Positions 1 to 7,130 of a stretch of 11,535 nt of DNA are shown piece after piece. The notes under the pieces were generated by a model. That model saw only the letters and a list, made by a program, of their open reading frames with translations. It was not told the origin of the DNA and did not search any database. Numbering within the stretch: the first letter of the stretch is position 1; the number at the start of each line of letters is the position of its first letter. The translations under genes were made by a program, and so were the position numbers. This stretch comes from Candidatus Gastranaerophilales bacterium (lineage in GTDB: Bacteria > Cyanobacteriota > Vampirovibrionia > Gastranaerophilales > JAQUYY01), in assembly GCA_028691575.1 (NCBI GenBank), contig JAQUYY010000009.1:1-11535 (forward strand). The letters are read 5' to 3'.

Positions 1-5
1 GGTAA

Positions 6-39
6 GAAGTAAAGTGTGAAGTAAGTATGAAGTAAGTGT
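6..39. repeat. Short tandem repeat, 11-12 bp period
   Basis: Three near-identical units follow one another: GAAGTAAAGTGT (6-17), GAAGTAAGTAT (18-28) and GAAGTAAGTGT (29-39), then GTGTGTGGG. A pair of TTTCTCTCTC tracts follows at 56-65 and 76-85. The 10-bp word TGAAGTAAGT occurs exactly at 17-26 and 28-37. The run touches the window edge, so more copies may lie to the left. An 11-bp period is close to one helical turn and would suit repeated protein binding, but no function can be assigned. Confidence 0.6.
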
Positions 40-140
40 GTGTGGGTAAATTTAATTTCTCTCTCTAATTTTTTGTTTCTCTCTCATACCTTATTAAAAA
101 CAATATGTTATTAAAAATTGCTATATTAAGTATATACCAT

Positions 141-156
141 CTTAACGTTTCTTAAC
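141..156 (+). promoter_or_regulatory. CTTAAC-N4-CTTAAC direct repeat, possible response-regulator site
   Basis: Two exact CTTAAC hexamers (141-146 and 151-156) are spaced 10 bp start to start in the leader of the coiled-coil gene. A third CTTAAC lies at 337-342. Direct repeats with a period of one helical turn are typical of OmpR/PhoB-family regulators, and TTAAC-containing repeats are known in Pho boxes of Bacillus and cyanobacteria, where the period is usually 11 bp. Assignment to any regulator is inference. Confidence 0.25.
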
Positions 157-226
157 AACAGATATGTTTTATTGAATTGTCTTTGATTTTAAATATTTAA
201 TTTAAATTTATAAAAACGGACAAAAA

Positions 227-236
227 TTACCGGTAA
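227..236. promoter_or_regulatory. Perfect 10-bp palindrome TTACCGGTAA
   Basis: TTACCGGTAA is a perfect dyad in a very AT-rich stretch. It lies 15 bp upstream of a TATAAT hexamer at 252-257, so it could be an operator next to a distal promoter, but no good -35 box fits that hexamer. The first seven bases, TTACCGG, recur at 7678-7684, before the exopolysaccharide genes. Confidence 0.25.
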
Positions 237-333
237 AATCTAATAACCACTTATAATTGCAAGCTTTTGATTATAAAAAACATTTTAATTGATATTTTTC
301 TGTTAAAATTAGACTACATCATTTAAAGGATTA

Positions 334-354
334 TTGCTTAACAATAGTTAGCAA
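334..354. promoter_or_regulatory. Imperfect inverted repeat just upstream of the promoter
   Basis: TTGCTTAAC (334-342) and GTTAGCAA (347-354) are complementary with one bulged base and a 4-base centre. The repeat ends 22 bp before the extended -10 box at 377-385, so it covers the -35 area. It would suit a dimeric regulator site; a role is not demonstrated. Confidence 0.25.
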
Positions 355-376
355 ATTACCCTTAATATTCAAATTC

Positions 377-385
377 TGATAGAAT
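377..385 (+). promoter_or_regulatory. Extended -10 promoter for the coiled-coil gene
   Basis: TGATAGAAT fits the extended -10 pattern TGNTATAAT with one mismatch in the hexamer (TAGAAT, 380-385). The -35 region is weak (TTACCC at 356-361, 18-bp spacer), which is common when the TG extension is present. Transcription would start near 392, giving a leader of about 44 bases that ends in the GGTGGAG ribosome-binding site (418-424). Confidence 0.45.
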
Positions 386-435
386 GTACTAAGCTAGACT
401 TTTTTATAAACAAAACGGGTGGAGATATTGTCTTT

Positions 436-3400
436 ATGGAAAACGGGCAAAAACTTATAAATATTGAAGAACATATTGTAGAGTCTTCAAAAAAACTTGA
501 AGATGTGACAAATCTTGTGAAAAATCTTGCAAAAGCATCTAAAAGTGAAAATAATGATGAAATTTTAATTGAAATTAAAACAAAATTGGAAGGTTCTATA
601 CAAAGTATAAATGAGTTTATATCAGAATTCAAAAATGATTCGCAAAAAGCTCAAAAAACGATTAAAACAAAAATTGATTCGATGGAGCAATTAACCAAAG
701 AGTTGGCAGAAAAAATTTCCAATAAAGAAGAGGTTTCTCCGGAAAATTTTATTAATAACGTTAAGTCTAGTATTGATGCGATTGACACAAGTATAAATGC
801 AGTTATGTCATCTATTTCTGTGCTTGATTTTAAGTACAAAGAAATTAATGAAAAAATCTCAAATGTATCAGAACAGGTTGTTGTGCCTCTTTCTCAAAAC
901 AAAAATGAAATAAAAGAGGAATTGAATTCGTTGCAAGAAAAACTTGCTCTTCAAATGGTTCAGTTCTTTGATACGATTTCTTTTGTAGAAGAAACGGAAG
1001 ACATTAAGGCTTATATTTTTGAATTGTTAGATGGTTTTAAAGGTGATATCAAGGCTGTTAAAGGAAATTATGATAATTTAATTACTCATATCGAGTATGT
1101 AAGCACAAAAGAATCGAATGAGCTTAAAAACGCAATTGCTTCATTAGAAGGGAAAATAAGTGTAATAAGCCAAACAATCAGTGATTTTTCAGGAAATTCA
1201 AGCAGTGATAATTTGCAAAGTACAATTTTGGAAATGTCAGAAAAACTCGAGAATTTGGCGGAAAAAGTTGCACAAATTAACGCTAATGAAAGTATAGAAA
1301 CACTTTTAGAAGAAAAATTTTCTCAAATTAATACAAAAGCTGATATTAAAGAATTTTTTGACGAAAAATTTGCTGAAATTAACATAAAAGCTGATATTAG
1401 AGAACTTTTGGAAGAAAATTTTTCTCAAAACCTCCCATTAGAGGCTTTAAGAGATACTTTAGATGAAAAAATCAATTTACTAAAAGTAACTTTTGACAAT
1501 ATAGAAATTCCTCTGCCGAATGATTATTCTGAAAGTTTTGAAGATTTATCAAATCAAATTAGTCAATTAAAGGCTATTTTAGAAGTTCTTGAGTTTAAAA
1601 GTGAAGCTAATTCAGACATTGATATTGATTCAATCAACCAAAAAATTGAAAAAAGCTCAAAAGAAATAATTGCAACGCTTAATTCAAACAGCGGAAATGA
1701 GTTAAAAGAAGTCATTAATGCGCTTGGTTTAAATAATAAGAACAACAATGAATTAAAAGAGATTATCTTAAATTTAGTTAGTAATAATAATAATAATAAT
1801 GAAAATATAAAATCAATAATAAACAGCTTAAATCAAGCCAATATTGAAAATAAAGAAGAAATAAAAGAATATATAAACAACTTAAATATAAATAATTCTA
1901 ATGAATTAAATGAAATTTTAGACGGCTTAAATGCCGAAAATTTGGCTAAAAGCTTAAAAAGTTCTTTAGAAGATTTAACTTTAGATAACAATGAAACTTT
2001 AAAAGCTAATTTTAAAGAATTAAGAAAATCAATAGCTTCGATTGATGCTATTGAAAAAGCAGTTTTTTGTCAGCAAATAGATGAATTAAAAGAAAAAATA
2101 AATAATTTTGAGCAATCAAATCAAAGTAATTTAGGCAGTAATTTTGAAGAATTAAAAACTATTATTAATACTTTTCAATTTGCAAATAATGATGCCCTAT
2201 GCTCTGTTGAAAACGGATTAAAAAATAATATTAACAATTTAAAACAAGATATTGACAATGTTTCTAATCAAAATTATGAAATTAAAGAAGCAATAAATAA
2301 TTTTAGGCTTGCAACAGAAGACAAATTAAGAACTAAATTTGATGAAATTAAAAACATAATTGAATCTACAGAAGAAAACGAAAGTCAGTCTCTTCAAAAT
2401 TTTAATCAAAAAGTTCTTGATTTAAAAACATTCTTAAATGAAAGTATTTCTTTGTATTTCAATAATTTGGAAAATACTGTATCTCAATTAGAAATCGCTA
2501 ATAATCAAGATTTAACTGTAAAATTTGAAGAAATTAAAAACAATATTTCCGGCTTAGAAATACAAAATAATGAAGAATTGAATATAAAATTTGAAGATTT
2601 GCAAAATAAACTTGATAATCTTCTTCAATCAGAAAATAACGATGAATTAAATGCAAAATTTGAGGGTTTACAAAATAATCTTTACAGTCTTGAATTAGCT
2701 AATAACGAAGATCTTTACGGTAAATTAGAAATAATCAAGCATTATATCTCCAATTTAGAATTACAAAACAATGAGGAGTTAAATGCGAAATTCAAGGGTT
2801 TGCAAAATAAACTTGATAATTTTTTTGAATCAGAAAATAAAGAAGAGCTTTATGGCAAATTTGAAGAAATTAAAAAAAGTATTTCTAATTTAGAAATCGC
2901 TAATAATCAAGATTTAACTGTAAAATTTGAAGATTTGCAAAATAAGCTGTATGGTCTTGAATTAGAGAATAATGAAGCAATTTACAGTAAGTTTGACGAT
3001 TTAAAAAATGCTGTTCAAACCATAAATATATCTAATGATGAAGATTTAAACAATAAATTTGATGAAATCAAAGCATTTGTTGCTAATCTTGATGTTGTTA
3101 ACAATCAGGAATTACAAGTACAGCTTCAAAATATTGGAAGTAATTTTGCTCAATTAAAAAATAATTTAGAAGAAATTAATGATTTAAATAACGAACATAT
3201 AAACAATAAATTTGATGAAATCAGGTTATATCTTGAACAATCGGATAACGAGCTTAAATCTTACTTAGAAGAATCAGATGTTGAGAATAATAAAACGGTA
3301 AATGACAATTTTAACCTGATTTATGAAGGATTAAAGTCGCTAAATTCCGAATTAGAAGAAAAAGCAGGTGAAACTTCTCAAAAAATTGACAGCTCAAAAA

Positions 3401-4896
3401 TTGAATTATCGAATTTAAGAGTTTCTATAGAAACCCTGACGGAACTTTCAAGAGAAGATGTTTTAAATCAGTTAAAAAGTTTATCAGAAACGATAAACGG
3501 CAATATTTCAGATTTGCCGTATGCTATACGACATTTGGAAGACTTGATTGAAGATACAAAAAGATCAACCAAGGTAACTATTCCTGAATTGATACAAGAT
3601 TTTAGACAATCTTCAGAGTTCATTAAAGGTAATGTCGGTAAATTGCAGACAATAACTTCTAATTTTACTCAAAATTCTGCTCAAGTTGTTGAAAGTTTGA
3701 TAAATACGGATACAAAACTTATAAGTATTCAGGAAAATATAGGCATAATTGCTCCCGAGCAGCAAAAAATTAGAGAAGAAATAAACAACGCCTTGAAAAA
3801 TATCAATAATTTGCAAGAAAGTTTTAAGATTAATCAGGATAATGAAGAAGGTTTAAAAAGCAGAATAACCGATGTTGTTGCTGAGCTGGATAATTTAGGT
3901 GTTTCAATTGATTCATTTGGCAAAAAAATGGAAGATGTTCTTGAACAAAATGAAATTGTCAGCAGTAAAACGGATAAATTAGAACTTGATCTTGATCTTG
4001 CAAATCATAATTTGGAAACATTGACAGAAAGTGTTAATAATGTTGCAGATGGGCATGATGATATAAAAGAAAAGCTGGAAAACGTTACAAACAGCGTTTA
4101 TATTCTAACTGAAGATATGGCAGGCAAGTCAGGCACTTCTGCTCAAAGATATGAAGCTGTTTCAAACAATTTTGAAAGTTTAAAAAAAGATTTTGCATTA
4201 ATTATCGACAGATTCCAGGATTTAGATTCAAATCTTTCAAGTATTAGTGCCAAAACAAATAAGATTTTAATTTCAAAAGAAGAAAATCAAAATTTAGAAA
4301 AAATCGGAAATGAACAAGAAATTTTAAGTAAAAAACTTGATAATTTAGCAAAAACATCTCTTGCCACAAATAAAACTTCTGAAGTTTTAAAAGGCGTTTT
4401 AATTCAGATGGGAGAATGGATTGAAGGTGCAGGTTCATTGCTTGAAAATTCTAATAGAACAGTAGAAGAAATTAAGCCGGTTGTTTTTAATGTAAATAAT
4501 GAAATAGTCGGAATTAAAGGTGAAATTTCTAATATATGCAGTTCATTGAGCCAATTTGAACAAAATTTAAAAACAGATACTTCAAATGAAATTTCTTCTG
4601 ATTTGGGTGAATTAAAATCAAATATTAGTTTGGAACTAGAAAAAATAGATACAAAATTCAATGATTTTGAAGGTAAATTATCCGTTATTGAAGCTAAAAT
4701 TGATAATCTTCAAGAAAATACCCAAAAAGAAAATAATACAGAAGAAATCAAAAAGTTATTGGAATATATTGCCGGTCAGGTTGCAAGTGCGAATGAAAAT
4801 TCCAAATTAAACAAAAGTCAAATCGAGCTTATAGAAAACCGTTTAGTAAACTGTGATGGCAATATTAATAAAATGATGAGTTTTATTGATGCATAG
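436..4896 (+). CDS. Giant coiled-coil repeat protein, function unknown (1486 aa)
   Basis: This 1486-residue protein is built almost wholly of Glu, Lys, Asn, Leu, Ile and Ser. It has heptad-like spacing of hydrophobic residues, few prolines, one tryptophan and four cysteines. I see no signal peptide, membrane segment or enzyme motif, so it is probably a cytoplasmic filament, scaffold or spacer. Residues 292-331 hold a 17-residue tandem repeat (EEKF/DEKF...KADI). Residues 450-455 are six asparagines. Residues about 689-936 carry 22-residue units beginning NNxEL. The C-terminal stretch from 1436 (KLLEYIAGQ to MSFID) is the least repetitive part and may be a separate end module. The start is supported by GGTGGAG 11 bases upstream of ATG and an extended -10 promoter. 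The gene stands alone, ends in TAG, and faces the TIM-barrel gene tail to tail. Real coding is certain from its length; the role is unknown, and similarity to SMC- or myosin-like proteins would be compositional only. Confidence 0.9.
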   Translation: MENGQKLINIEEHIVESSKKLEDVTNLVKNLAKASKSENNDEILIEIKTKLEGSIQSINEFISEFKNDSQKAQKTIKTKIDSMEQLTKELAEKISNKEEVSPENFINNVKSSIDAIDTSINAVMSSISVLDFKYKEINEKISNVSEQVVVPLSQNKNEIKEELNSLQEKLALQMVQFFDTISFVEETEDIKAYIFELLDGFKGDIKAVKGNYDNLITHIEYVSTKESNELKNAIASLEGKISVISQTISDFSGNSSSDNLQSTILEMSEKLENLAEKVAQINANESIETLLEEKFSQINTKADIKEFFDEKFAEINIKADIRELLEENFSQNLPLEALRDTLDEKINLLKVTFDNIEIPLPNDYSESFEDLSNQISQLKAILEVLEFKSEANSDIDIDSINQKIEKSSKEIIATLNSNSGNELKEVINALGLNNKNNNELKEIILNLVSNNNNNNENIKSIINSLNQANIENKEEIKEYINNLNINNSNELNEILDGLNAENLAKSLKSSLEDLTLDNNETLKANFKELRKSIASIDAIEKAVFCQQIDELKEKINNFEQSNQSNLGSNFEELKTIINTFQFANNDALCSVENGLKNNINNLKQDIDNVSNQNYEIKEAINNFRLATEDKLRTKFDEIKNIIESTEENESQSLQNFNQKVLDLKTFLNESISLYFNNLENTVSQLEIANNQDLTVKFEEIKNNISGLEIQNNEELNIKFEDLQNKLDNLLQSENNDELNAKFEGLQNNLYSLELANNEDLYGKLEIIKHYISNLELQNNEELNAKFKGLQNKLDNFFESENKEELYGKFEEIKKSISNLEIANNQDLTVKFEDLQNKLYGLELENNEAIYSKFDDLKNAVQTINISNDEDLNNKFDEIKAFVANLDVVNNQELQVQLQNIGSNFAQLKNNLEEINDLNNEHINNKFDEIRLYLEQSDNELKSYLEESDVENNKTVNDNFNLIYEGLKSLNSELEEKAGETSQKIDSSKIELSNLRVSIETLTELSREDVLNQLKSLSETINGNISDLPYAIRHLEDLIEDTKRSTKVTIPELIQDFRQSSEFIKGNVGKLQTITSNFTQNSAQVVESLINTDTKLISIQENIGIIAPEQQKIREEINNALKNINNLQESFKINQDNEEGLKSRITDVVAELDNLGVSIDSFGKKMEDVLEQNEIVSSKTDKLELDLDLANHNLETLTESVNNVADGHDDIKEKLENVTNSVYILTEDMAGKSGTSAQRYEAVSNNFESLKKDFALIIDRFQDLDSNLSSISAKTNKILISKEENQNLEKIGNEQEILSKKLDNLAKTSLATNKTSEVLKGVLIQMGEWIEGAGSLLENSNRTVEEIKPVVFNVNNEIVGIKGEISNICSSLSQFEQNLKTDTSNEISSDLGELKSNISLELEKIDTKFNDFEGKLSVIEAKIDNLQENTQKENNTEEIKKLLEYIAGQVASANENSKLNKSQIELIENRLVNCDGNINKMMSFIDA
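1309..1428 (+). repeat. 17-residue tandem repeat inside the coiled-coil gene
   Basis: Residues 292-308 begin EEKFSQINTKADI and residues 309-325 begin DEKFAEINIKADI. A third partial copy (EENFSQ) occupies 326-331. The 51-base period keeps the frame. It is distinct from the 22-residue units further on, so the gene has grown by more than one repeat type. Confidence 0.75.
1783..1800 (+). repeat. In-frame (AAT)6 microsatellite
   Basis: Six AAT codons in a row encode Asn450-Asn455. Loss or gain of a unit would change only the number of asparagines, not the frame, so this could vary between strains without breaking the gene. Confidence 0.85.
2500..3099 (+). repeat. Array of nine 22/23-residue coiled-coil units
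   Basis: Residues 689-888 split into nine units with lengths 22, 23, 22, 22, 23, 22, 22, 22 and 22. They start NNQDL, NNEEL, NNDEL, NNEDL, NNEEL, NKEEL, NNQDL, NNEAI and NDEDL. Shared positions are Asn1-Asn2, Leu5, Lys8-Phe9, Leu/Ile12, Leu/Ile/Val16 and Leu/Ile19. Diverged units run on to about residue 936 and before residue 689. Units three apart match best, giving a 67-residue (201-bp) super-repeat. A 44-base stretch is identical at 2488-2531 and 2890-2933, exactly two super-repeats (402 bp) apart, which points to recent duplication. Confidence 0.9.
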
Positions 4897-4938
4897 GCTT
4901 ATTGGTTTTATTTAATTGAGTCTTAGAATGAATTGATT

Positions 4939-5010
4939 TTAAAAAATCAGTATGCGTTAACCGAAAACTGCCGCATTCAGGTATATCGCCATGACAGGTT
5001 GATTTTTTAA
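4939..5010. terminator. Structured island between convergent genes; candidate bidirectional terminator
   Basis: TTAAAAAATCA (4939-4949) and TGATTTTTTAA (5000-5010) form a perfect 11-bp inverted repeat around a 50-base centre that is clearly richer in G and C than the flanks. Inside, ATGCG (4952-4956) can pair with CGCAT (4973-4977), and TCAGG (near 4977-4981) with CC-A-TGA (near 4988-4994), giving a three-way-junction-like fold. A-tract on one side and T-tract on the other suit termination in both directions, as the tail-to-tail genes require. A competing small hairpin, TGATTTT/AAAATCA, sits at 4934-4949. The outer stem is AT-rich and weak, so a structured RNA or dispersed repeat remains an alternative. 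Confidence 0.4.
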
Positions 5011-5026
5011 TAAAAATAGAATTCAT

Positions 5027-5857
5027 TTACAGATTTAAAAAGGTTTTTTGCAAAAGCATGGCATCTTCTTCCATATTAGGACTTTCACAAATTATTACAC
5101 CTTTTATGTCAAAATTTTTAAAAGCTTTCATTAAATCTTTATAGTTAAAATCCGATTCCCCAAGCATTAAATGTCGTTTTTCACCTTTTTGTCCGTATTC
5201 GATTCCTGCAATATGAGCATGGAAATTTTTTAGCGCATAATCACCAAGTTCATTGCCGATTTTTTCAAAAATACTTGCAAATTCATCGTAAGTATTAAAT
5301 TGACCCGCACTTCTTGCATGCAGATGTGAAAAATCCACACAAGGAAGCACTTTATCAAACTCTTTTGAAAGTCTTATTATTTCGTCCAAATCTCCCCATT
5401 GAGTGCCTTTTCCTGTTGTTTCGGGACGAATCCAAACATCCAGACTTTCTTTTTCTGCCGTTTCAATTATTTTAGCCATTTGAGAATGAATTTGTCTATA
5501 AACAGTTTCTTTATCTTGTTTTAAGTAAAACCCCGCATGAAAAGTTATGCTGTATCCGCCAAAATTATTTGCAGCCCTTGCTGTATCTAAAATTCTTTTT
5601 TTGCTGGCTTCAATTTTTTCAGGTTCTTCTGCATTTAAATTTATAAAATAAGGACCATGCGCAGTTAGAACGAGATTTTTTTCTTTAGAAATCCGTTTTA
5701 CCAGCGTCATTGTTTGAGGATTCATATTAACTCCTCTAACAAATTCAACTTCCATTCCGCCAAGATTCAGCTCTTCTAAAACATCAAAAGCTGTTTGATA
5801 ATCTCTAGGGCTTGTTATTATTGGTATTCCGGCCGTACCGAATACAAGTTTATCCAT
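5027..5857 (-). CDS. Endonuclease IV-like zinc TIM-barrel protein
   Basis: This 276-residue protein belongs to the AP endonuclease 2/xylose isomerase-like TIM-barrel superfamily and resembles Nfo, which cuts DNA at abasic sites using three metal ions. Metal-ligand candidates follow the Nfo order: His67 (AHGPY), His107 (FHAGF), Glu146 (RPETTG), Asp175 and His178 (VDFSHLH), His213 or His215 (FHAHIAGI), His229 (KRHLMLGE) and Glu258 (ICESP). The aspartate that precedes the HHSLGEG-type histidine in E. coli Nfo seems absent (Lys227, with Glu226 beside it). The motifs FGTAGIP, MEVEFVRGVNM and GIEYGQKGEKRH recall, from memory, the Nfo-like family common in methanogens and other archaea, so transfer is possible. 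The start has TCCTTT on the plus strand (AAAGGA) at a good distance, and a promoter lies at 5888-5916. DNA repair is likely; a sugar isomerase/epimerase role is the main alternative. Confidence 0.8.
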   Translation of the reverse strand: MDKLVFGTAGIPIITSPRDYQTAFDVLEELNLGGMEVEFVRGVNMNPQTMTLVKRISKEKNLVLTAHGPYFINLNAEEPEKIEASKKRILDTARAANNFGGYSITFHAGFYLKQDKETVYRQIHSQMAKIIETAEKESLDVWIRPETTGKGTQWGDLDEIIRLSKEFDKVLPCVDFSHLHARSAGQFNTYDEFASIFEKIGNELGDYALKNFHAHIAGIEYGQKGEKRHLMLGESDFNYKDLMKAFKNFDIKGVIICESPNMEEDAMLLQKTFLNL

Positions 5858-5887
5858 TTTTTATCCTTTTAATTTGTTAATATTTAT

Positions 5888-5916
5888 ATTAAATCAATTT
5901 TAGAATATTTTTGCAA
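5888..5916 (-). promoter_or_regulatory. Sigma70-type promoter for the TIM-barrel gene
   Basis: Read on the minus strand, TTGCAA (5916-5911) and TTTAAT (5893-5888) are separated by exactly 17 bp. The -10 box has one mismatch to TATAAT and the -35 box two to TTGACA. Transcription would begin near 5881, about 24 bases before the ATG at 5857. It lies in the 79-bp gap after the glycosyltransferase gene, so the two minus-strand genes need not form a strict operon. Confidence 0.5.
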
Positions 5917-5936
5917 CAAATATTTTATACAGTTTT

Positions 5937-7058
5937 TCAGCTGACTAAGCTTAACAATTCTTGAACACGTTTTCGCCAAATATGGCTTGTTAAAGTTATT
6001 TTTCTTGCCTTGAGAGCTTTTTCCTCTCGTTCAGTTTCGTTTTCAAGGTAATATTGAATGGATTTTTCTAAATTTGCAAAAGTATTGTTGTTATAATATG
6101 CCATATTTTCGCCAAAAGATTGCATTATGGTAGGATTTTCATCTGATATAACAAAACTTCCTGCTGAAGTTGCATTTAAAACCCTTTCATGCAAACCTTT
6201 TGCAATTTGCAGGGGATGTAAATGAAGTACTATTTTTGATTTTTTAACAATACCAATCGATTGTAAAAGTTCTGCTTCTCCCATATACTGTACATTTCCC
6301 TCAACATATTTTTCCCACAATTTTGAGCCATAAACTTTTAAATTATAATCTTTTAATTTTTTAATTAATTTTACTCGTTTTGCATGAGTTACAGTATAGC
6401 AAATGTTATTAAACAAGAACGAATACAGCTCTAAATCTTTTTTGTCAAAGTTATATATATCTGCAAAATATACAAAAATTTCCCAAAAAGTCTTTTTTTC
6501 ATTTGCCATAGCAAAGTCGTACATAGAAATAAAAAGTTTATAAATATTAGGAGAAAGTTGATTTTTTAAGTCCTGTATTTGTTTTTCAAAATCCCTGATT
6601 GACGACATGAAAACAATATCATGCTCTTTTTTAATATTTTGGTCATATTTCCATAAATTTGCATCAACACCGTGAGGCAAATAAATATAATTTAAATTCG
6701 GGAAGAAATTTTTAACAGCTTCGTTATCAGCCGGAGTTACACTTGCTGCAACGAATTTGGGATTGTCATAAAACTTTTTAATAACACTTAAATTTTGATA
6801 GAAAATTGAATCTACGCTCCACATTAATTGTGTAGAACCATAATTCATAAGGGTTTCCCACATTTGGAATCCGAAAACATTAAACCCAATCATTAAATTT
6901 GGCAAAATATTTTTTTGAACATAATTTTGAACCAAATCTGTTTCTAAAAAATTTTCTTTCAAAGCATTTAAAATTCCGACATTAAAACTTGCCAGAACAT
7001 TGAATTGACCGCCGCTATATTGTCCATCGCCATGTACTCCGAATTTTAGGTTTTCCAT
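5937..7058 (-). CDS. CgeB-like glycosyltransferase (GT-B fold)
   Basis: The protein is about 373 residues from the chosen start. The C-terminal third matches the glycosyl transferases group 1 domain found in CgeB/DUF3880-type proteins: HLHPLQIAKGLHERVLNATSAGSFVISDE (about residues 279-307, shown here only by its anchors HLHP, HERVLNA and SAG), then EEKALKAR and SHIWRKR (358-364). An early FGVHGDGQYSGGQFNV segment and the PHGVD motif (128-132) fit the N-terminal and linker parts. It probably transfers a nucleotide-activated sugar to a surface glycan or protein; donor and acceptor cannot be read. No membrane segment is seen. The frame stays open to an upstream ATG at 7091 (11 extra residues), but the ATG at 7058 has AAGGG five to six bases away, while the 7091 ATG has only a distant AAGG. 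The domain after the start (MENLKFGVHGDG) also begins naturally at 7058. Confidence 0.75.
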   Translation of the reverse strand: MENLKFGVHGDGQYSGGQFNVLASFNVGILNALKENFLETDLVQNYVQKNILPNLMIGFNVFGFQMWETLMNYGSTQLMWSVDSIFYQNLSVIKKFYDNPKFVAASVTPADNEAVKNFFPNLNYIYLPHGVDANLWKYDQNIKKEHDIVFMSSIRDFEKQIQDLKNQLSPNIYKLFISMYDFAMANEKKTFWEIFVYFADIYNFDKKDLELYSFLFNNICYTVTHAKRVKLIKKLKDYNLKVYGSKLWEKYVEGNVQYMGEAELLQSIGIVKKSKIVLHLHPLQIAKGLHERVLNATSAGSFVISDENPTIMQSFGENMAYYNNNTFANLEKSIQYYLENETEREEKALKARKITLTSHIWRKRVQELLSLVS

Positions 7059-7130
7059 TTTGCCCTTTCTGTTTTCATCGGCTAGTGTCATTAAATAACC
7101 ATACCTTTTTTTTGAAATATTGGCAAATAA

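Noticed and set aside
2500..3243. Regular DNA repeats of about 66 bp as a possible CRISPR array
   Set aside because: The units lie inside one long open frame, differ from each other throughout and keep a codon period; there are no unique spacers between identical repeats.
3613..4661. Several minus-strand open frames inside the coiled-coil gene
   Set aside because: They are hydrophobic Phe/Leu/Ser-rich mirrors of Glu/Lys/Asn codons on the plus strand, with no motif of their own.
4951..5000. Integron attC site, because of GTTAAC in a palindromic setting
   Set aside because: The bases do not fit GTTRRRY and RYYYAAC at the ends, and no integrase or cassette row is visible.
4939..5010. A 72-base cloverleaf-like fold as a tRNA
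   Set aside because: There is no T-loop GTTCRA motif, no usual D-arm or anticodon arm, and the acceptor-like stem is almost pure A/T.
7059..7091. Longer glycosyltransferase start at the ATG at 7091
   Set aside because: The extra 11 residues look unrelated to the domain and the ribosome-binding site is too far away; kept only as an alternative.
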